Shown here: positions 16,209 through 24,839 of the stretch, piece by piece
Position numbering within the stretch: position 1 is the stretch's first letter
How the letters are laid out: each line of letters begins with the position of its first letter
NCBI RefSeq assembly: GCF_008704555.1
Contig: NZ_CP023702.1
Span: forward strand, 5,618,001 to 5,682,000
DNA length: 64,000 bases
DNA from: Streptomyces nitrosporeus
Lineage (GTDB): Bacteria > Actinomycetota > Actinomycetes > Streptomycetales > Streptomycetaceae
Direction of reading: 5' to 3'
Translations under genes and position numbers: made by a program
Notes under the pieces: generated by a model
Seen by the model: only the letters and a program-made list of their open reading frames with translations
What the model was told of the DNA's origin: nothing
Database searches by the model: none

Positions 16209-17225
16209 ATGGCTGTCCACACCAGCCAGTCGGTGGCGAAGGCCGCGGGCGACGACGTCGCCCGCGGCCGGAGCCGCGGTACTGGTACCCCCCCGCCGCC
16301 CGGCAAGTTCCGGCGGGCCCTCTCGGTCCACTGGTACGCCTGGACCATGGTCGCCCCGGTCGTGATCGTGATCGGCGTGATCATCGGCTACCCGCTGGTC
16401 CGCGGTATCTGGCTGTCGCTCACCGACGCCAACGAGCGCAACGTCGCCCGTTCCATCGGTGTCAACGAACTGCCCGCCACCTACGAGTTCGTGGGCCTGG
16501 ACAACTACGCCGACGCCCTGACCGGCGGCCAGTTCCTCGGCACGCTGGGCTGGACCCTGGTGTGGACGGTCTCCTGTGTGGGCATCACCTTCGCCCTGGG
16601 CATGGCCCTCGCCAACATCCTCAACCGCAAGATCGCCGGCCGTTCCGCCTACCGCATGGCCCTGATCCTGCCCTGGGCCATCCCCGGCTTCGTCTCGGTC
16701 TTCGCCTGGCGCTTCCTCTACAACGAGGAGCGCGGCCTGCTCAACAAGATCCTCGGGGGCGCCGGCATCGACGGCATCCCGTGGCTGAACGACCCCACCT
16801 GGGCCAAGTTCTCCGTCATCGCGGTCAACGTCTGGCTCGGCATCCCCTTCATCATGGTCGCCCTGCTGGGCGGCCTGCAGTCCATACCCTCGGAGCAGTA
16901 CGAGGCCGCCGAGATGGACGGCGCCACGGCCTGGCAGCGGTTCCGCCACGTCACGCTCCCGGGACTGCGCCCGGTCTCCACGACCGTGGTCCTGCTCTCC
17001 ACCATCTGGACCTTCAACATGTTCCCGGTGATCTTCCTGCTCACCCGGGGCGGGCCTGGTGAGTCCACCCAGATCCTGGTCACCCAGGCGTACAAATTCT
17101 CCTTCGAGATCAGCCCGCGCGACTTCGCGCAGTCCTCCACCTGGGGCGTGCTGATCCTCGTACTCCTGATGCTCTTCGCCGTGGTCTACCGGCGAGTGCT
17201 CCGCACGCAGGGAGACAACTGGTGA
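16209..17225 (+). CDS. malF: maltose ABC transporter permease, MalF
   Basis: A 338-residue inner-membrane permease. The N terminus of about 45 residues is cytoplasmic and basic, followed by six helices beginning WYAWTMVAPVVIVIGVIIGYPLV. The EAA loop that contacts the ATPase reads EQYEAAEMDGATAWQRFRHVTLPGL. It is shorter than E. coli MalF, lacking the large periplasmic loop, as usual for Gram-positive systems. It is 20 bp after malE and its TGA overlaps the malG GTG. No ATPase gene is present here; in Streptomyces the shared MsiK ATPase usually serves such transporters. Confidence 0.95.
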   Translation: MAVHTSQSVAKAAGDDVARGRSRGTGTPPPPGKFRRALSVHWYAWTMVAPVVIVIGVIIGYPLVRGIWLSLTDANERNVARSIGVNELPATYEFVGLDNYADALTGGQFLGTLGWTLVWTVSCVGITFALGMALANILNRKIAGRSAYRMALILPWAIPGFVSVFAWRFLYNEERGLLNKILGGAGIDGIPWLNDPTWAKFSVIAVNVWLGIPFIMVALLGGLQSIPSEQYEAAEMDGATAWQRFRHVTLPGLRPVSTTVVLLSTIWTFNMFPVIFLLTRGGPGESTQILVTQAYKFSFEISPRDFAQSSTWGVLILVLLMLFAVVYRRVLRTQGDNW

Positions 17226-18127
17226 CCACCGCCGCACACACCCCCACCGCCAAGGCCGCCGCACCCGCCGGCGCCCGGCACTCCAGCCGTACGCCCCGCA
17301 AGCGCGGCGAGCGTTCGCCGGTCGCCTCCGTGGCCCTGCACCTCACCCTGGTCATCGCCTCGGTGATCGCCGTCTTCCCGGTGCTGTGGGTCCTGCTGAC
17401 CTCGCTCAAGCCCGCGAAGTACGCCACCACGACGGACTTCTTCCGCGAGACGACGTTCGAGAACTACACCAACCTGATCAAGGACACCGAGTTCCTGACC
17501 TGGTTCGGCAACTCCGTGGTCATCGCGGGGCTCACCACCGTCCTCGGTGTCTTCGTCTCCGCCACCACCGGCTACGCCGTCAGCCGCTACCGGTTCCCCG
17601 GCAAGCGCGGGCTGATGTGGACGCTGCTGATCACCCAGATGTTCCCGGTCGCGGTCCTCATCGTGCCGATCTACAACATCATGTCGACGATGGGCCTGAT
17701 CAACCAGCCCGCCGGGCTGGTCATCACCTACCTCACCATCTCGGTGCCGTTCTGCGCCTGGATGATGAAGGGCTTCTTCGACACGATCCCGCGCGAGATC
17801 GACGAGTCCGGCATGGTCGACGGCCTCACCCCGTTCGGCACCTTCTGGCGGCTCATCCTGCCGCTCGCCAAGCCGGGCATCGCCGTCACCGCCTTCTACT
17901 CCTTCATCACCGCCTGGGGCGAGGTGGCGTACGCCTCCGCCTTCATGGTCGGCGACGAGAACCTCACCCTCGCGGGCGGACTGCAGAAGTTCGTCAACCA
18001 GTACGGAGCCCAGTGGGGCCCCATGACCGCGGCCTCCGTACTGATCGCGATCCCGGCCGCCCTGGTCTTCCTCTTCGCACAGAAGCACCTGGTCACCGGC
18101 ATGTCCGCCGGAGCCGTCAAGGGCTGA
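17222..18127 (+). CDS. malG: maltose ABC transporter permease, MalG
   Basis: A 301-residue permease of the binding-protein-dependent family. Helix 1 is LVIASVIAVFPVLWVLLTSL, and the EAA motif is PREIDESGMVDGLTPFGTFWRLILPL. GTG at 17222 overlaps the malF stop (GTGA), so the two partners are translationally coupled. The N-terminal 35 residues are basic and probably cytoplasmic. It forms the heterodimeric channel with MalF. Confidence 0.95.
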   Translation: MTTAAHTPTAKAAAPAGARHSSRTPRKRGERSPVASVALHLTLVIASVIAVFPVLWVLLTSLKPAKYATTTDFFRETTFENYTNLIKDTEFLTWFGNSVVIAGLTTVLGVFVSATTGYAVSRYRFPGKRGLMWTLLITQMFPVAVLIVPIYNIMSTMGLINQPAGLVITYLTISVPFCAWMMKGFFDTIPREIDESGMVDGLTPFGTFWRLILPLAKPGIAVTAFYSFITAWGEVAYASAFMVGDENLTLAGGLQKFVNQYGAQWGPMTAASVLIAIPAALVFLFAQKHLVTGMSAGAVKG

Positions 18128-18232
18128 CGCACCCCAGTCCCGCACGACCGTACGACCGCATCCCGTCACGGCGGCGCCGGATCCCCGACCCGGTCCCGGC
18201 GCCGCTCCCCACCCAGACACCCCAGGGACGAC

Positions 18233-19909
18233 ATGACCCAGCACCTTGCTGCCCCCTCCACCGGCACGTCCGACGGCGCCCCGGGCCACCGCACCGGCTG
18301 GTGGCAGGACGCGGTGATCTACCAGGTGTACCCACGCAGCTTCGCCGACGGAAACGCCGACGGCATGGGGGACCTCGCGGGTGTCACCGCGCGTCTCCCG
18401 TACCTCCGCGACCTCGGCGTGGACGCCGTCTGGCTCAGCCCCTTCTACGCCTCCCCGCAGGCCGACGCCGGCTACGACGTCGCCGACTACCGGGCCATCG
18501 ACCCCATGTTCGGCACCCTCCTGGACGCCGACGCCCTGATCCGCGAAGCCCACGGACTGGGCCTGCGCATCATCGTCGACCTGGTGCCCAACCACTCCTC
18601 CGACCAGCACGAGTGGTTCAAGCGCGCCCTGGCCGAGGGCCCCGGCTCCGCCCTGCGCGAGCGCTACCACTTCCGCCCCGGCAAGGGCGCCGAAGGCGAA
18701 CTCCCGCCCAACGACTGGGAGTCCATCTTCGGCGGACCGGCCTGGACCCGGACCACGAACCCCGACGGCACCCCCGGCGACTGGTACCTGCACCTGTTCG
18801 CGCCGGAGCAGCCCGACTTCAACTGGGAGCACCCGGCCGTCGCCGACGAGTTCCGCTCCATCCTGCGCTTCTGGCTCGACATGGGCGTCGACGGCTTCCG
18901 CGTCGACGTCGCCCACGGCCTCGTCAAGGCCGAGGGACTGCCGGACCTCGGCTCCCACGACCAGCTGAAACTGCTGGGCAACGATGTCATGCCGTTCTTC
19001 GACCAGGACGGTGTGCACGAGATCTACCGCAGCTGGCGCACCATCCTCGACGAGTACCCCGGTGAGCGCATCGCGGTCGCCGAGGCGTGGACCCCCACCG
19101 TCGAGCGCACCGCCAACTACGTGCGTCCCGACGAGATGCACCAGGCCTTCAACTTCCAGTACCTCTCCACCGCCTGGGACGCCGCCGAACTCCGCGCGGT
19201 CATCGACTCCTCCCTCGCCGCGATGCGCCCGGTCGGCGCGCCCACCACCTGGGTGCTCTCCAACCACGACGTCACCCGGCACGCCACCCGCTTCGCCAAC
19301 CCGCCGGGCCTGGGCACCCAGATCCGTACCGCCGGCGACCGCGACAAGGGCCTCGCCCGGGCCCGTGCGGCGACCCTGCTGATGCTGGCGCTGCCCGGCT
19401 CCGCCTACGTCTACCAGGGCGAGGAACTCGGCCTGCCCGACGTCACCGACCTGCCCGACGAGGCCCGCCAGGACCCGTCCTTCTTCCGCGCCGAGGGCCA
19501 GGACGGCTTCCGCGACGGCTGCCGGGTGCCGATCCCGTGGACCCGCGAGGGCAGCTCCTACGGCTTCGGCGACGGCGGCAGCTGGCTGCCGCAGCCCACC
19601 GGCTGGGGCGAGCTGTCCGTCGAGGCGCAGACCGGCGCCGAGGGCTCCACCCTGGAGCTGTACCGGGCCGCGATCGCCGCCCGCCGCGAGCACCCGGGCC
19701 TCGGCGCGGGTACGGACGTCGAGTGGCTCCCGGCCCCCGAAGGCGTCCTCGTCCTCGGCCGCCCCGGCTTCGTCTGCACCGTCAACACCACCGGCGCTCC
19801 CGTACGGATCGCCGCCCCGGGGACCCTGCTGCTCGCCAGCGCCCCGGTCTTCGCCGACGGCGACACCGTCGAGCTCCCCGCCGACACCACGGTGTGGTGG
19901 ACGGTGTGA
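18233..19909 (+). CDS. GH13 alpha-glucosidase (maltase/oligo-1,6-glucosidase type), cytoplasmic
   Basis: A 558-residue glycoside hydrolase of family GH13 without signal peptide. It opens with GWWQDAVIYQVYPRSFADGN, typical of alpha-glucosidases. The catalytic residues fall in DGFRVDV (nucleophile Asp225), VAEAW (acid/base Glu284) and SNHDVTRH (Asp346). The second GH13 region reads DLVPNHSSDQHEWF. It is placed directly after malG with AGGGACG before the ATG, so it should hydrolyse imported maltose or maltodextrins to glucose. The stop overlaps the GTG of the next LacI gene. S. coelicolor calls its counterpart AglA; trehalose-6-phosphate hydrolase is a less likely alternative. Confidence 0.93.
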   Translation: MTQHLAAPSTGTSDGAPGHRTGWWQDAVIYQVYPRSFADGNADGMGDLAGVTARLPYLRDLGVDAVWLSPFYASPQADAGYDVADYRAIDPMFGTLLDADALIREAHGLGLRIIVDLVPNHSSDQHEWFKRALAEGPGSALRERYHFRPGKGAEGELPPNDWESIFGGPAWTRTTNPDGTPGDWYLHLFAPEQPDFNWEHPAVADEFRSILRFWLDMGVDGFRVDVAHGLVKAEGLPDLGSHDQLKLLGNDVMPFFDQDGVHEIYRSWRTILDEYPGERIAVAEAWTPTVERTANYVRPDEMHQAFNFQYLSTAWDAAELRAVIDSSLAAMRPVGAPTTWVLSNHDVTRHATRFANPPGLGTQIRTAGDRDKGLARARAATLLMLALPGSAYVYQGEELGLPDVTDLPDEARQDPSFFRAEGQDGFRDGCRVPIPWTREGSSYGFGDGGSWLPQPTGWGELSVEAQTGAEGSTLELYRAAIAARREHPGLGAGTDVEWLPAPEGVLVLGRPGFVCTVNTTGAPVRIAAPGTLLLASAPVFADGDTVELPADTTVWWTV

Positions 19910-20952
19910 CCGTCCCCGCACCGAGGACCGGGCAGACCCTGCGCCTCTTCGACATCGCCGCCCAGGCCGGTGTCAGCGAGGCCACCGTCAGCCGGGTCCT
20001 CAACGGGAAGCCGGGCGTCGCGGACACCACGCGCCAGCGGGTGCTCGCGGCGCTCGACATCCTCGGCTTCGAACGCCCGGTACCGCTGCGGCAGCGCAGC
20101 GCCGGGCTGATCGGGCTGGTGACGCCCGAACTCACCAACCCGATCTTCCCGGCGTTCGCCCAGTCCGTGGAGCAGGTGCTCGCCGGGCACGGCTACACGC
20201 CCGTCCTCTGCACCCAGCTGCCCGGCGGCGCCACCGAGGACGAACTGGTCGAACAGCTCGTCGAGCGCGGTGTCGGCGGGATCGTCTTCCTCTCCGGACT
20301 GCACGCCGACACCTCGGCCGACCCGGCCCGGTACGCCGCGCTCACCGAACGCGGTGTGCCGTTCGTCCTGATCAACGGCTACAACGAGCGCATCAGCGCG
20401 CCCTTCGTCTCCCCCGACGACCCGGCCGCCGTACGCATGGCCGTCGGCCACCTGGCCGAGCTGGGCCACCGCAGGGTCGGCCTCGCGATCGGCCCGCAGC
20501 GCTACGTGCCCTCCCGGCGCAAGCGCGAGGGTTTCGTCGACGCGGCCGTGTCCTTGCTGGGCATGGACCGGGAGGAGGCCGGACTCCTGGTCTGCTCCAC
20601 CCTGTTCAGCGTCGAGGGCGGCCAGGTCGCGGCCGGTGCCCTCCTCGACGCGGGCTGCACCGGCATCGTCTGCGGCAGCGACCTGATGGCGCTCGGCGTG
20701 GTCCGCGCGGCCCGGGGGAGGGGCCTCCACGTCCCGCGCGACGTCTCCGTCGTCGGCTTCGACGACTCCCAGCTGATCGCCTTCACCGACCCGCCCCTCA
20801 CCACGGTCCGCCAGCCGGTCCAGGCCATGGCGACGGCGGCGGTGGGCGCCCTGCTGGAGGAGATCGGCGGAAACCCCGTCCAGCGCACGGAGTACGTCTT
20901 CCAGCCGGAGCTGGTCGTCCGCGGCTCCACCGCGGCGGTACGCGGCGCCTGA
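19906..20952 (+). CDS. second MalR-like LacI-family regulator
   Basis: A 348-residue LacI-family protein whose GTG overlaps the alpha-glucosidase TGA, so it is part of the mal transcript. It is strikingly similar to MalR at 13.5 kb. The HTH core VSEATVSRVLNGKPGV is identical in both, as are LSGLHADTSAD-type stretches and FTDPPLTT-RQP. The N terminus (VTVPAPRTGQTLRLFDIA) differs. Identical recognition helices predict the same or overlapping operators, making a feedback repressor or a sensor of a different sugar plausible. A 14-bp terminator hairpin follows. Confidence 0.9.
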   Translation: MTVPAPRTGQTLRLFDIAAQAGVSEATVSRVLNGKPGVADTTRQRVLAALDILGFERPVPLRQRSAGLIGLVTPELTNPIFPAFAQSVEQVLAGHGYTPVLCTQLPGGATEDELVEQLVERGVGGIVFLSGLHADTSADPARYAALTERGVPFVLINGYNERISAPFVSPDDPAAVRMAVGHLAELGHRRVGLAIGPQRYVPSRRKREGFVDAAVSLLGMDREEAGLLVCSTLFSVEGGQVAAGALLDAGCTGIVCGSDLMALGVVRAARGRGLHVPRDVSVVGFDDSQLIAFTDPPLTTVRQPVQAMATAAVGALLEEIGGNPVQRTEYVFQPELVVRGSTAAVRGA

Positions 20953-20969
20953 GACGGGCGCCCACGGGG

Positions 20970-21010
20970 GCGTGAGGGCCGGGCCCGGAGGGGGGACCCG
21001 GCCCTCACGC
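20970..21010 (+). terminator. terminator of the mal operon
   Basis: GCGTGAGGGCCGGG (20970-20983) pairs perfectly with CCCGGCCCTCACGC (20997-21010); the loop is 13 nt. It lies 17 bp after the stop of the second LacI gene. Confidence 0.85.
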
Positions 21011-21141
21011 ATGCCGGCGCCCCGCGTGCCTCCGTGCGCGGGGTTCTTCCGCGCGCCGGGAGCTCCGTGTGCCGGGCCTTCCGCATGCCCGGGCCTCCGG
21101 TTCCGTTCCCGGTGCCGGTACCCCGGCCGTAGGGTTCGGCC

Positions 21142-21573
21142 ATGTCCCTGAGCTGTGTCACCCTCTCGTCGCGCCGGACCGTCTCCCTCGTCGAGCTGCG
21201 GCTCTCCTCGACCTACGGCGGTCTGCTCGAAGGGGCCCCGACCGGGAGAGTCAACGACCGGATCATCAAGGGGCGTCTGCGCGTCGCCGAGGACGCCTAC
21301 CCCGGCTGGCCCGTCCACCTCATACCCCCCGAGCGCACCGGGCGCGGCGGGACCACGCGTGTGGGCGAGCCGATCGAGGAGCTTCCTCCGGTGGCCTGCG
21401 TCGGGATGTTCCACTCGGGCGAGACCGACCCCGCTCACCGCTCGGGCTGGTACTTCTCGGCACTCGTCGTCGTCTGGTTCCAGCCCACGGCGGACCCCCC
21501 GTCGGACGCACACGCTCCCGCGGCCCTGCGCGGCCTGGCGTGGGAAGAGCTGGCGCGGGACTTCGAGGACTGA
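21142..21573 (+). CDS. conserved hypothetical protein, 143 aa
   Basis: A soluble 143-residue protein beginning MSLSCVTLSSRRTVSLVELR. It contains LSSTYGGLLEGAP, VNDRIIKGRLRVAEDAYPGWPVHLIPPER and a hydrophobic GWYFSALVVVWFQP strand near the C terminus. No catalytic or binding motif is recognised. Its codon usage matches its neighbours. It stands alone between the mal terminator and the convergent GlxA-type regulator. Confidence 0.6.
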   Translation: MSLSCVTLSSRRTVSLVELRLSSTYGGLLEGAPTGRVNDRIIKGRLRVAEDAYPGWPVHLIPPERTGRGGTTRVGEPIEELPPVACVGMFHSGETDPAHRSGWYFSALVVVWFQPTADPPSDAHAPAALRGLAWEELARDFED

Positions 21574-21616
21574 GGAGCCGGACCGTCGGGCACGTCCCCG
21601 GGCCCCGCCCCGGGGC

Positions 21617-22681
21617 TCAGGCGGGAACGGTCCGGAACCGGCGGCGGTACTCGGTCGGTGTCGTGTCGAGCCGGCGGCGGAACGCCCGGACGAGGGTGTC
21701 GACGGTGCCGAACCCGCAGGCGGTCGCGATGCGTTCGAGCGTGGCGTCACCGGTTTCGAGCTGGTTGCGGGCCACCTCGACGCGGGCCGCCTCGATGTAG
21801 GCGTGCGGGGTCGTGCCGAGTTCCGTCTTGAAGATCCGGGTGAGCTGCCGATCGCTGACCCGGGCGAACCCGGCGAGACGGGCGACGGTGAGGGGCTCGC
21901 CGATGTTGCGCATGACGTAGTGGCGGAGCTCCTCGGTACGCCGTGTCGTGGAGACCTGCTCCAGCGGCACGCTGAACTGGCTCTGGCCGCTCGGCCGTTT
22001 CAGGTACATCACGAGCTGCCGGGCGATGCGCAGCGCGACCGCCTCGCCGAGGTCCTCGGCGACCAGGGCGAGCGACAGGTCCAGGCAGGCGCTGATGCCC
22101 GCGCCCGTCCACACATCGCCTTCGCGGATGAAGATCGGGTCGGCGTCGACCTCGACCTCCGGGTGGTCGGCGGCGAGCCGCTGCGCCGTCGACCAGTGGG
22201 TGGTCGCCCGCTTGCCGTCGAGGAGGCCGGCGGCCGCCAGGAGGTGCGCCCCGACGCAGACGGACGTGATGCGGCGGGTCCGGGCGGCGAGTTGCCCGAC
22301 CCGTTCCACCACGGCGGGATCGACGAGCGGGTAGACGCGGCGGTCGTCACCCACCTCCACCGCGCCGGGCACGATCAGGGTGTCGATGCTCCTCGCGGCC
22401 AGCCCGTCGAAGGTGAGGTCGGGCAGGACACGGACCCCGGCGCCGGTGGTGACCGGCTCCATGGTCTCGGCCGCGAGGACCACCTCGTACCCCGCCGCCT
22501 CACCCGTCTCGCGCCGGGCGAGCGAGAAGACCTCGGGGGGCCCTGTGACGTCGAGCAGGTCGACGCCTTCGAAGAGGACGAGGACGACCAGCCGTCCGAC
22601 GGGGTTCGCGGTGGTCAAAGGGTTCACGGTGGTCAAAGGGCTCACGGTGCTCAAGGGGCCTCCGGGCGCGGTACCGGGCAT
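21617..22681 (-). CDS. GlxA-family regulator (DJ-1/PfpI domain plus AraC HTH)
   Basis: A 354-residue regulator. The DJ-1/PfpI-like domain (about residues 28-200) carries the nucleophile-elbow-like ITSVCVGAHLLAAAGLLDG. The C-terminal AraC domain has two HTHs: LTVARLAGFARVSDRQLTRIF and LERIATACGFGTVDTLVRAFRR. AraC/DJ-1 proteins commonly regulate an adjacent amidase or hydrolase, here the divergent isochorismatase-like gene. The first 27 residues contain an 18-bp tandem repeat (PLTTVN-type), so translation could start later, for example at an internal GTG. The ATG at 22681 lies inside the intergenic inverted repeat. Confidence 0.88.
   Translation of the reverse strand: MPGTAPGGPLSTVSPLTTVNPLTTANPVGRLVVLVLFEGVDLLDVTGPPEVFSLARRETGEAAGYEVVLAAETMEPVTTGAGVRVLPDLTFDGLAARSIDTLIVPGAVEVGDDRRVYPLVDPAVVERVGQLAARTRRITSVCVGAHLLAAAGLLDGKRATTHWSTAQRLAADHPEVEVDADPIFIREGDVWTGAGISACLDLSLALVAEDLGEAVALRIARQLVMYLKRPSGQSQFSVPLEQVSTTRRTEELRHYVMRNIGEPLTVARLAGFARVSDRQLTRIFKTELGTTPHAYIEAARVEVARNQLETGDATLERIATACGFGTVDTLVRAFRRRLDTTPTEYRRRFRTVPA
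22603..22656 (-). repeat. 18-bp tandem repeat, three copies
   Basis: GGTTCGCGGTGGTCAAAG, GGTTCACGGTGGTCAAAG and GGCTCACGGTGCTCAAGG follow one another without gaps at the 5' end of the GlxA-type gene, encoding three PLTTxN hexapeptides. Confidence 0.8.
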
Positions 22682-22715
22682 GTCGGTATCTGCATGTTAG
22701 ACGACATTGCCGACA
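22681..22715. promoter_or_regulatory. inverted repeat in the GlxA/isochorismatase intergenic region
   Basis: TGTCGG (22681-22686) and CCGACA (22710-22715) are perfectly inverted with a 23-bp spacer that also holds the AT-rich candidate promoter TAACAT/CAGATA on the minus strand. It is a candidate regulator site. Confidence 0.4.
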
Positions 22716-22805
22716 CGGGGCGAGGCCCGTAGCGTCGTAGGAGCAGGTCGCCGCGGTGGTGACCCCGCACTCCGATCACCCACACCAACCCTCAGGCGGT
22801 CACCC

Positions 22806-23396
22806 ATGCCCAGGACCACACTGCGTCAGGTCAACGGTCTCCCGGACGTTCCCGCGAAGCTGGCCGAGTCGACCCTGGTCCTCGTCGACTACCAGAACAC
22901 CTATACGGCCGGTGTCATGGAGCTGGACGGCTGGCGGGAGGCGCTCGACGCCGCCGCACAGCTGCTGGCACGGGCCCGCCGGGAGGGTGCCGGGATCATC
23001 CACGTCATCCACGACGGCGGCGAGGGATCTCCGTACGACATCCGGGCCGAGAGCGGCCGGATCCACCCCGACGTCGCACCGGCCGACGGTGAGCCCGTCG
23101 TCGTCAAGCAGGCGCCGGACTCCTTCGTCGGTACGGACCTGGACCGGCACGTCGAGGCCGCGGGCCGCAAGGACCTCGTCATCGCCGGGTTCATGACGCA
23201 CATGTGCGTGACCTTCACCGCCCAGGGCGCCTTCCTGCGCGGCTACCGCCCCACGGTCGCGGCCGATGTCTGCGCCACCCGCGCGCTGCCGGTCCTGGGC
23301 ACGGAGGTGGACGCCGGGCAGGTGCACCGCGCTGCCCTCGCCACCGTCGCCGACCTGTACGGGGTCGTCGTCCCCTCGCAGCGGGATCTCCCCTGA
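22806..23396 (+). CDS. isochorismatase-family cysteine hydrolase
   Basis: A 196-residue alpha/beta hydrolase of the isochorismatase/nicotinamidase superfamily. The catalytic triad can be read as Asp28 (LVLVDYQNTY), Lys101 (VVVKQAPDSF) and Cys134 (GFMTHMCVTFTAQGAF). The substrate is unknown; family members split isochorismate, nicotinamide or N-carbamoyl compounds. It is divergent from the GlxA-type regulator, which probably controls it. ATG 22806 was chosen because the protein core begins 22 residues later; an upstream frame exists without support. A 13-bp hairpin follows. Confidence 0.88.
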   Translation: MPRTTLRQVNGLPDVPAKLAESTLVLVDYQNTYTAGVMELDGWREALDAAAQLLARARREGAGIIHVIHDGGEGSPYDIRAESGRIHPDVAPADGEPVVVKQAPDSFVGTDLDRHVEAAGRKDLVIAGFMTHMCVTFTAQGAFLRGYRPTVAADVCATRALPVLGTEVDAGQVHRAALATVADLYGVVVPSQRDLP

Positions 23397-23423
23397 CACC
23401 GGTGACCCGCCACCGGTGACCCG

Positions 23424-23455
23424 GCGACGAGGCGGTACGGGGACCGCCTCGTCGC
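23424..23455 (+). terminator. terminator after the isochorismatase-like gene
   Basis: GCGACGAGGCGGT (23424-23436) pairs perfectly with ACCGCCTCGTCGC (23443-23455) around a 6-nt loop. It sits between two convergent genes. Confidence 0.8.
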
Positions 23456-23489
23456 GCTCCGGAACGGTGGTGCTGCGGCGAACCGGCCC

Positions 23490-24785
23490 TCAGCTCCGCC
23501 ACACCGTGCTGGTGGCGATCTCCTCCAGCTCGGCCAGGGTCAGGGCGGGGAACTCGCGGCTCGCGGCCTCGTGCTGGGCCGCCGCGTTGTAGGCGGAGAC
23601 CACCACCCGGAAACCGTCGGGGCGGATCGTGTCGACCTCCCGCATGTTCACACCCGCACCGCCCTTCTCGCCCGGCCCCTCACGGGTGGTGACCTTCGTG
23701 CCGTCCGCCAGGACCTTCGCGTCGGGACCGAAGAGGTCGCCCTCGACGTCGGACATGTCCGGCTGGACGTTGATCTGCACGAAGCTCCCGCCCTCGCCGT
23801 CGTCGACCACGGCGTACGCGTACTCCGCCTCCTGGTACCCGGACGCCTTCACCGTCAGGCGCTCGGGAAGCCGGCCGGTCAGCCTGCGCAGGATCTCCTC
23901 GCCGCTCAGCTGCCCCGGGTCCGGCTGCTCCAGCGGCGGCTTTGCCGGCTCGGGCAGGGACTCGATGACCGGGCGCCACTCCGCCGCCCGGACCAGATCC
24001 TCCAGCTGGTCCAGCGACAGCGGCGGTGCGGGACGGCTGACCGGGGCGCCCTTCTCCGCGGGCGCGTTCCACTCGGTCACCGTGATCCGGTGACCCGCGG
24101 GTGTCAGCAGGTCCGCGTACCACAGCCTGGTCTCCTCGCGCCGGTCCGGATACTCCCAGCCCTTGAACAGCAGGAGACGGGAACCGTCCTCCAGTGTCGT
24201 GCCGGAACACGCCTCGTACGCGGTCAGGTTCTTGTCCGGGCAGAGGAAGTCGCCGTCCGGCTGCCGGCCGGGGTACTGACGGCTCAGGCCCACCGAGACG
24301 GCGGCCTTCCCCCGGCCGTCGTCGTACACCACGGAGGCGTACGGGGCGTGCAGGTCCTTCAGCTCTCCCGTCCCCTTGGTCCCGCGTCCCTCCTGCCCGC
24401 TGAACTCCCCCTCGGGGAGCAGCCCTTCGAGCAGCTTGATCATCTGGTTCGCGGAGTAGTTCCCGCTGCCCGGCCGCTGCCCGGCCGGAGCCTCCTTCGC
24501 CGCCGGCGGGGCCCCGACCGCGGCCCCGCCGCCCTGGGAGCCGCCGATGCCCCCGGTGACGTACGACCCGCCGAGCCCGATCACGGCCAGCGTCGCCACG
24601 CTCCCGGTCACCACCGCGCCGCGACGTAGCACCGCCCGCCGCCGGCCGCGCGCGATCCCGCCGTCCACAAGAGGCAGGCCCGCGCTGGAGAAACCTTCCC
24701 CCGTCCGTTTCATCGCCGCGCCGAGCTCGTCCTCGAAGGGGCCGCGGCCCTCCCGGGCCCTGTTCTCGTACATGCCGTCCACCAC
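23490..24785 (-). CDS. membrane protein partner of the SigE-family sigma factor
   Basis: A 431-residue protein immediately downstream of the sigma factor gene. About 55 cytoplasmic residues (YENRAREGRGPFEDELGAAM, then a basic GIARGRRRAVLRRG) precede one membrane helix (VVTGSVATLAVIGLGGSYVTGG). About 350 extracytoplasmic residues follow, in which two related modules can be seen (LLEGLLPEGEFSG and LTGRLPERLTVKAS, each followed by AxVVYDDG or AYAVVDDGEG). The topology and position suggest an anti-sigma or signal-sensing partner, although no zinc-type anti-sigma motif is visible. The start is uncertain among GTG 24785, GTG 24782 and ATG 24773. Confidence 0.7.
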   Translation of the reverse strand: MVDGMYENRAREGRGPFEDELGAAMKRTGEGFSSAGLPLVDGGIARGRRRAVLRRGAVVTGSVATLAVIGLGGSYVTGGIGGSQGGGAAVGAPPAAKEAPAGQRPGSGNYSANQMIKLLEGLLPEGEFSGQEGRGTKGTGELKDLHAPYASVVYDDGRGKAAVSVGLSRQYPGRQPDGDFLCPDKNLTAYEACSGTTLEDGSRLLLFKGWEYPDRREETRLWYADLLTPAGHRITVTEWNAPAEKGAPVSRPAPPLSLDQLEDLVRAAEWRPVIESLPEPAKPPLEQPDPGQLSGEEILRRLTGRLPERLTVKASGYQEAEYAYAVVDDGEGGSFVQINVQPDMSDVEGDLFGPDAKVLADGTKVTTREGPGEKGGAGVNMREVDTIRPDGFRVVVSAYNAAAQHEAASREFPALTLAELEEIATSTVWRS

Positions 24786-24839
24786 CGTCCCCGCGTCCGC
24801 GGAAAGAGAGACAAAGAAGAGAAGAACGAAGAAGTCCGT

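Noticed and set aside
17186..19921. 911-codon antisense frame over malG and the alpha-glucosidase
   Set aside because: Low-complexity Gly/Val/Asp product; the sense genes are unambiguous.
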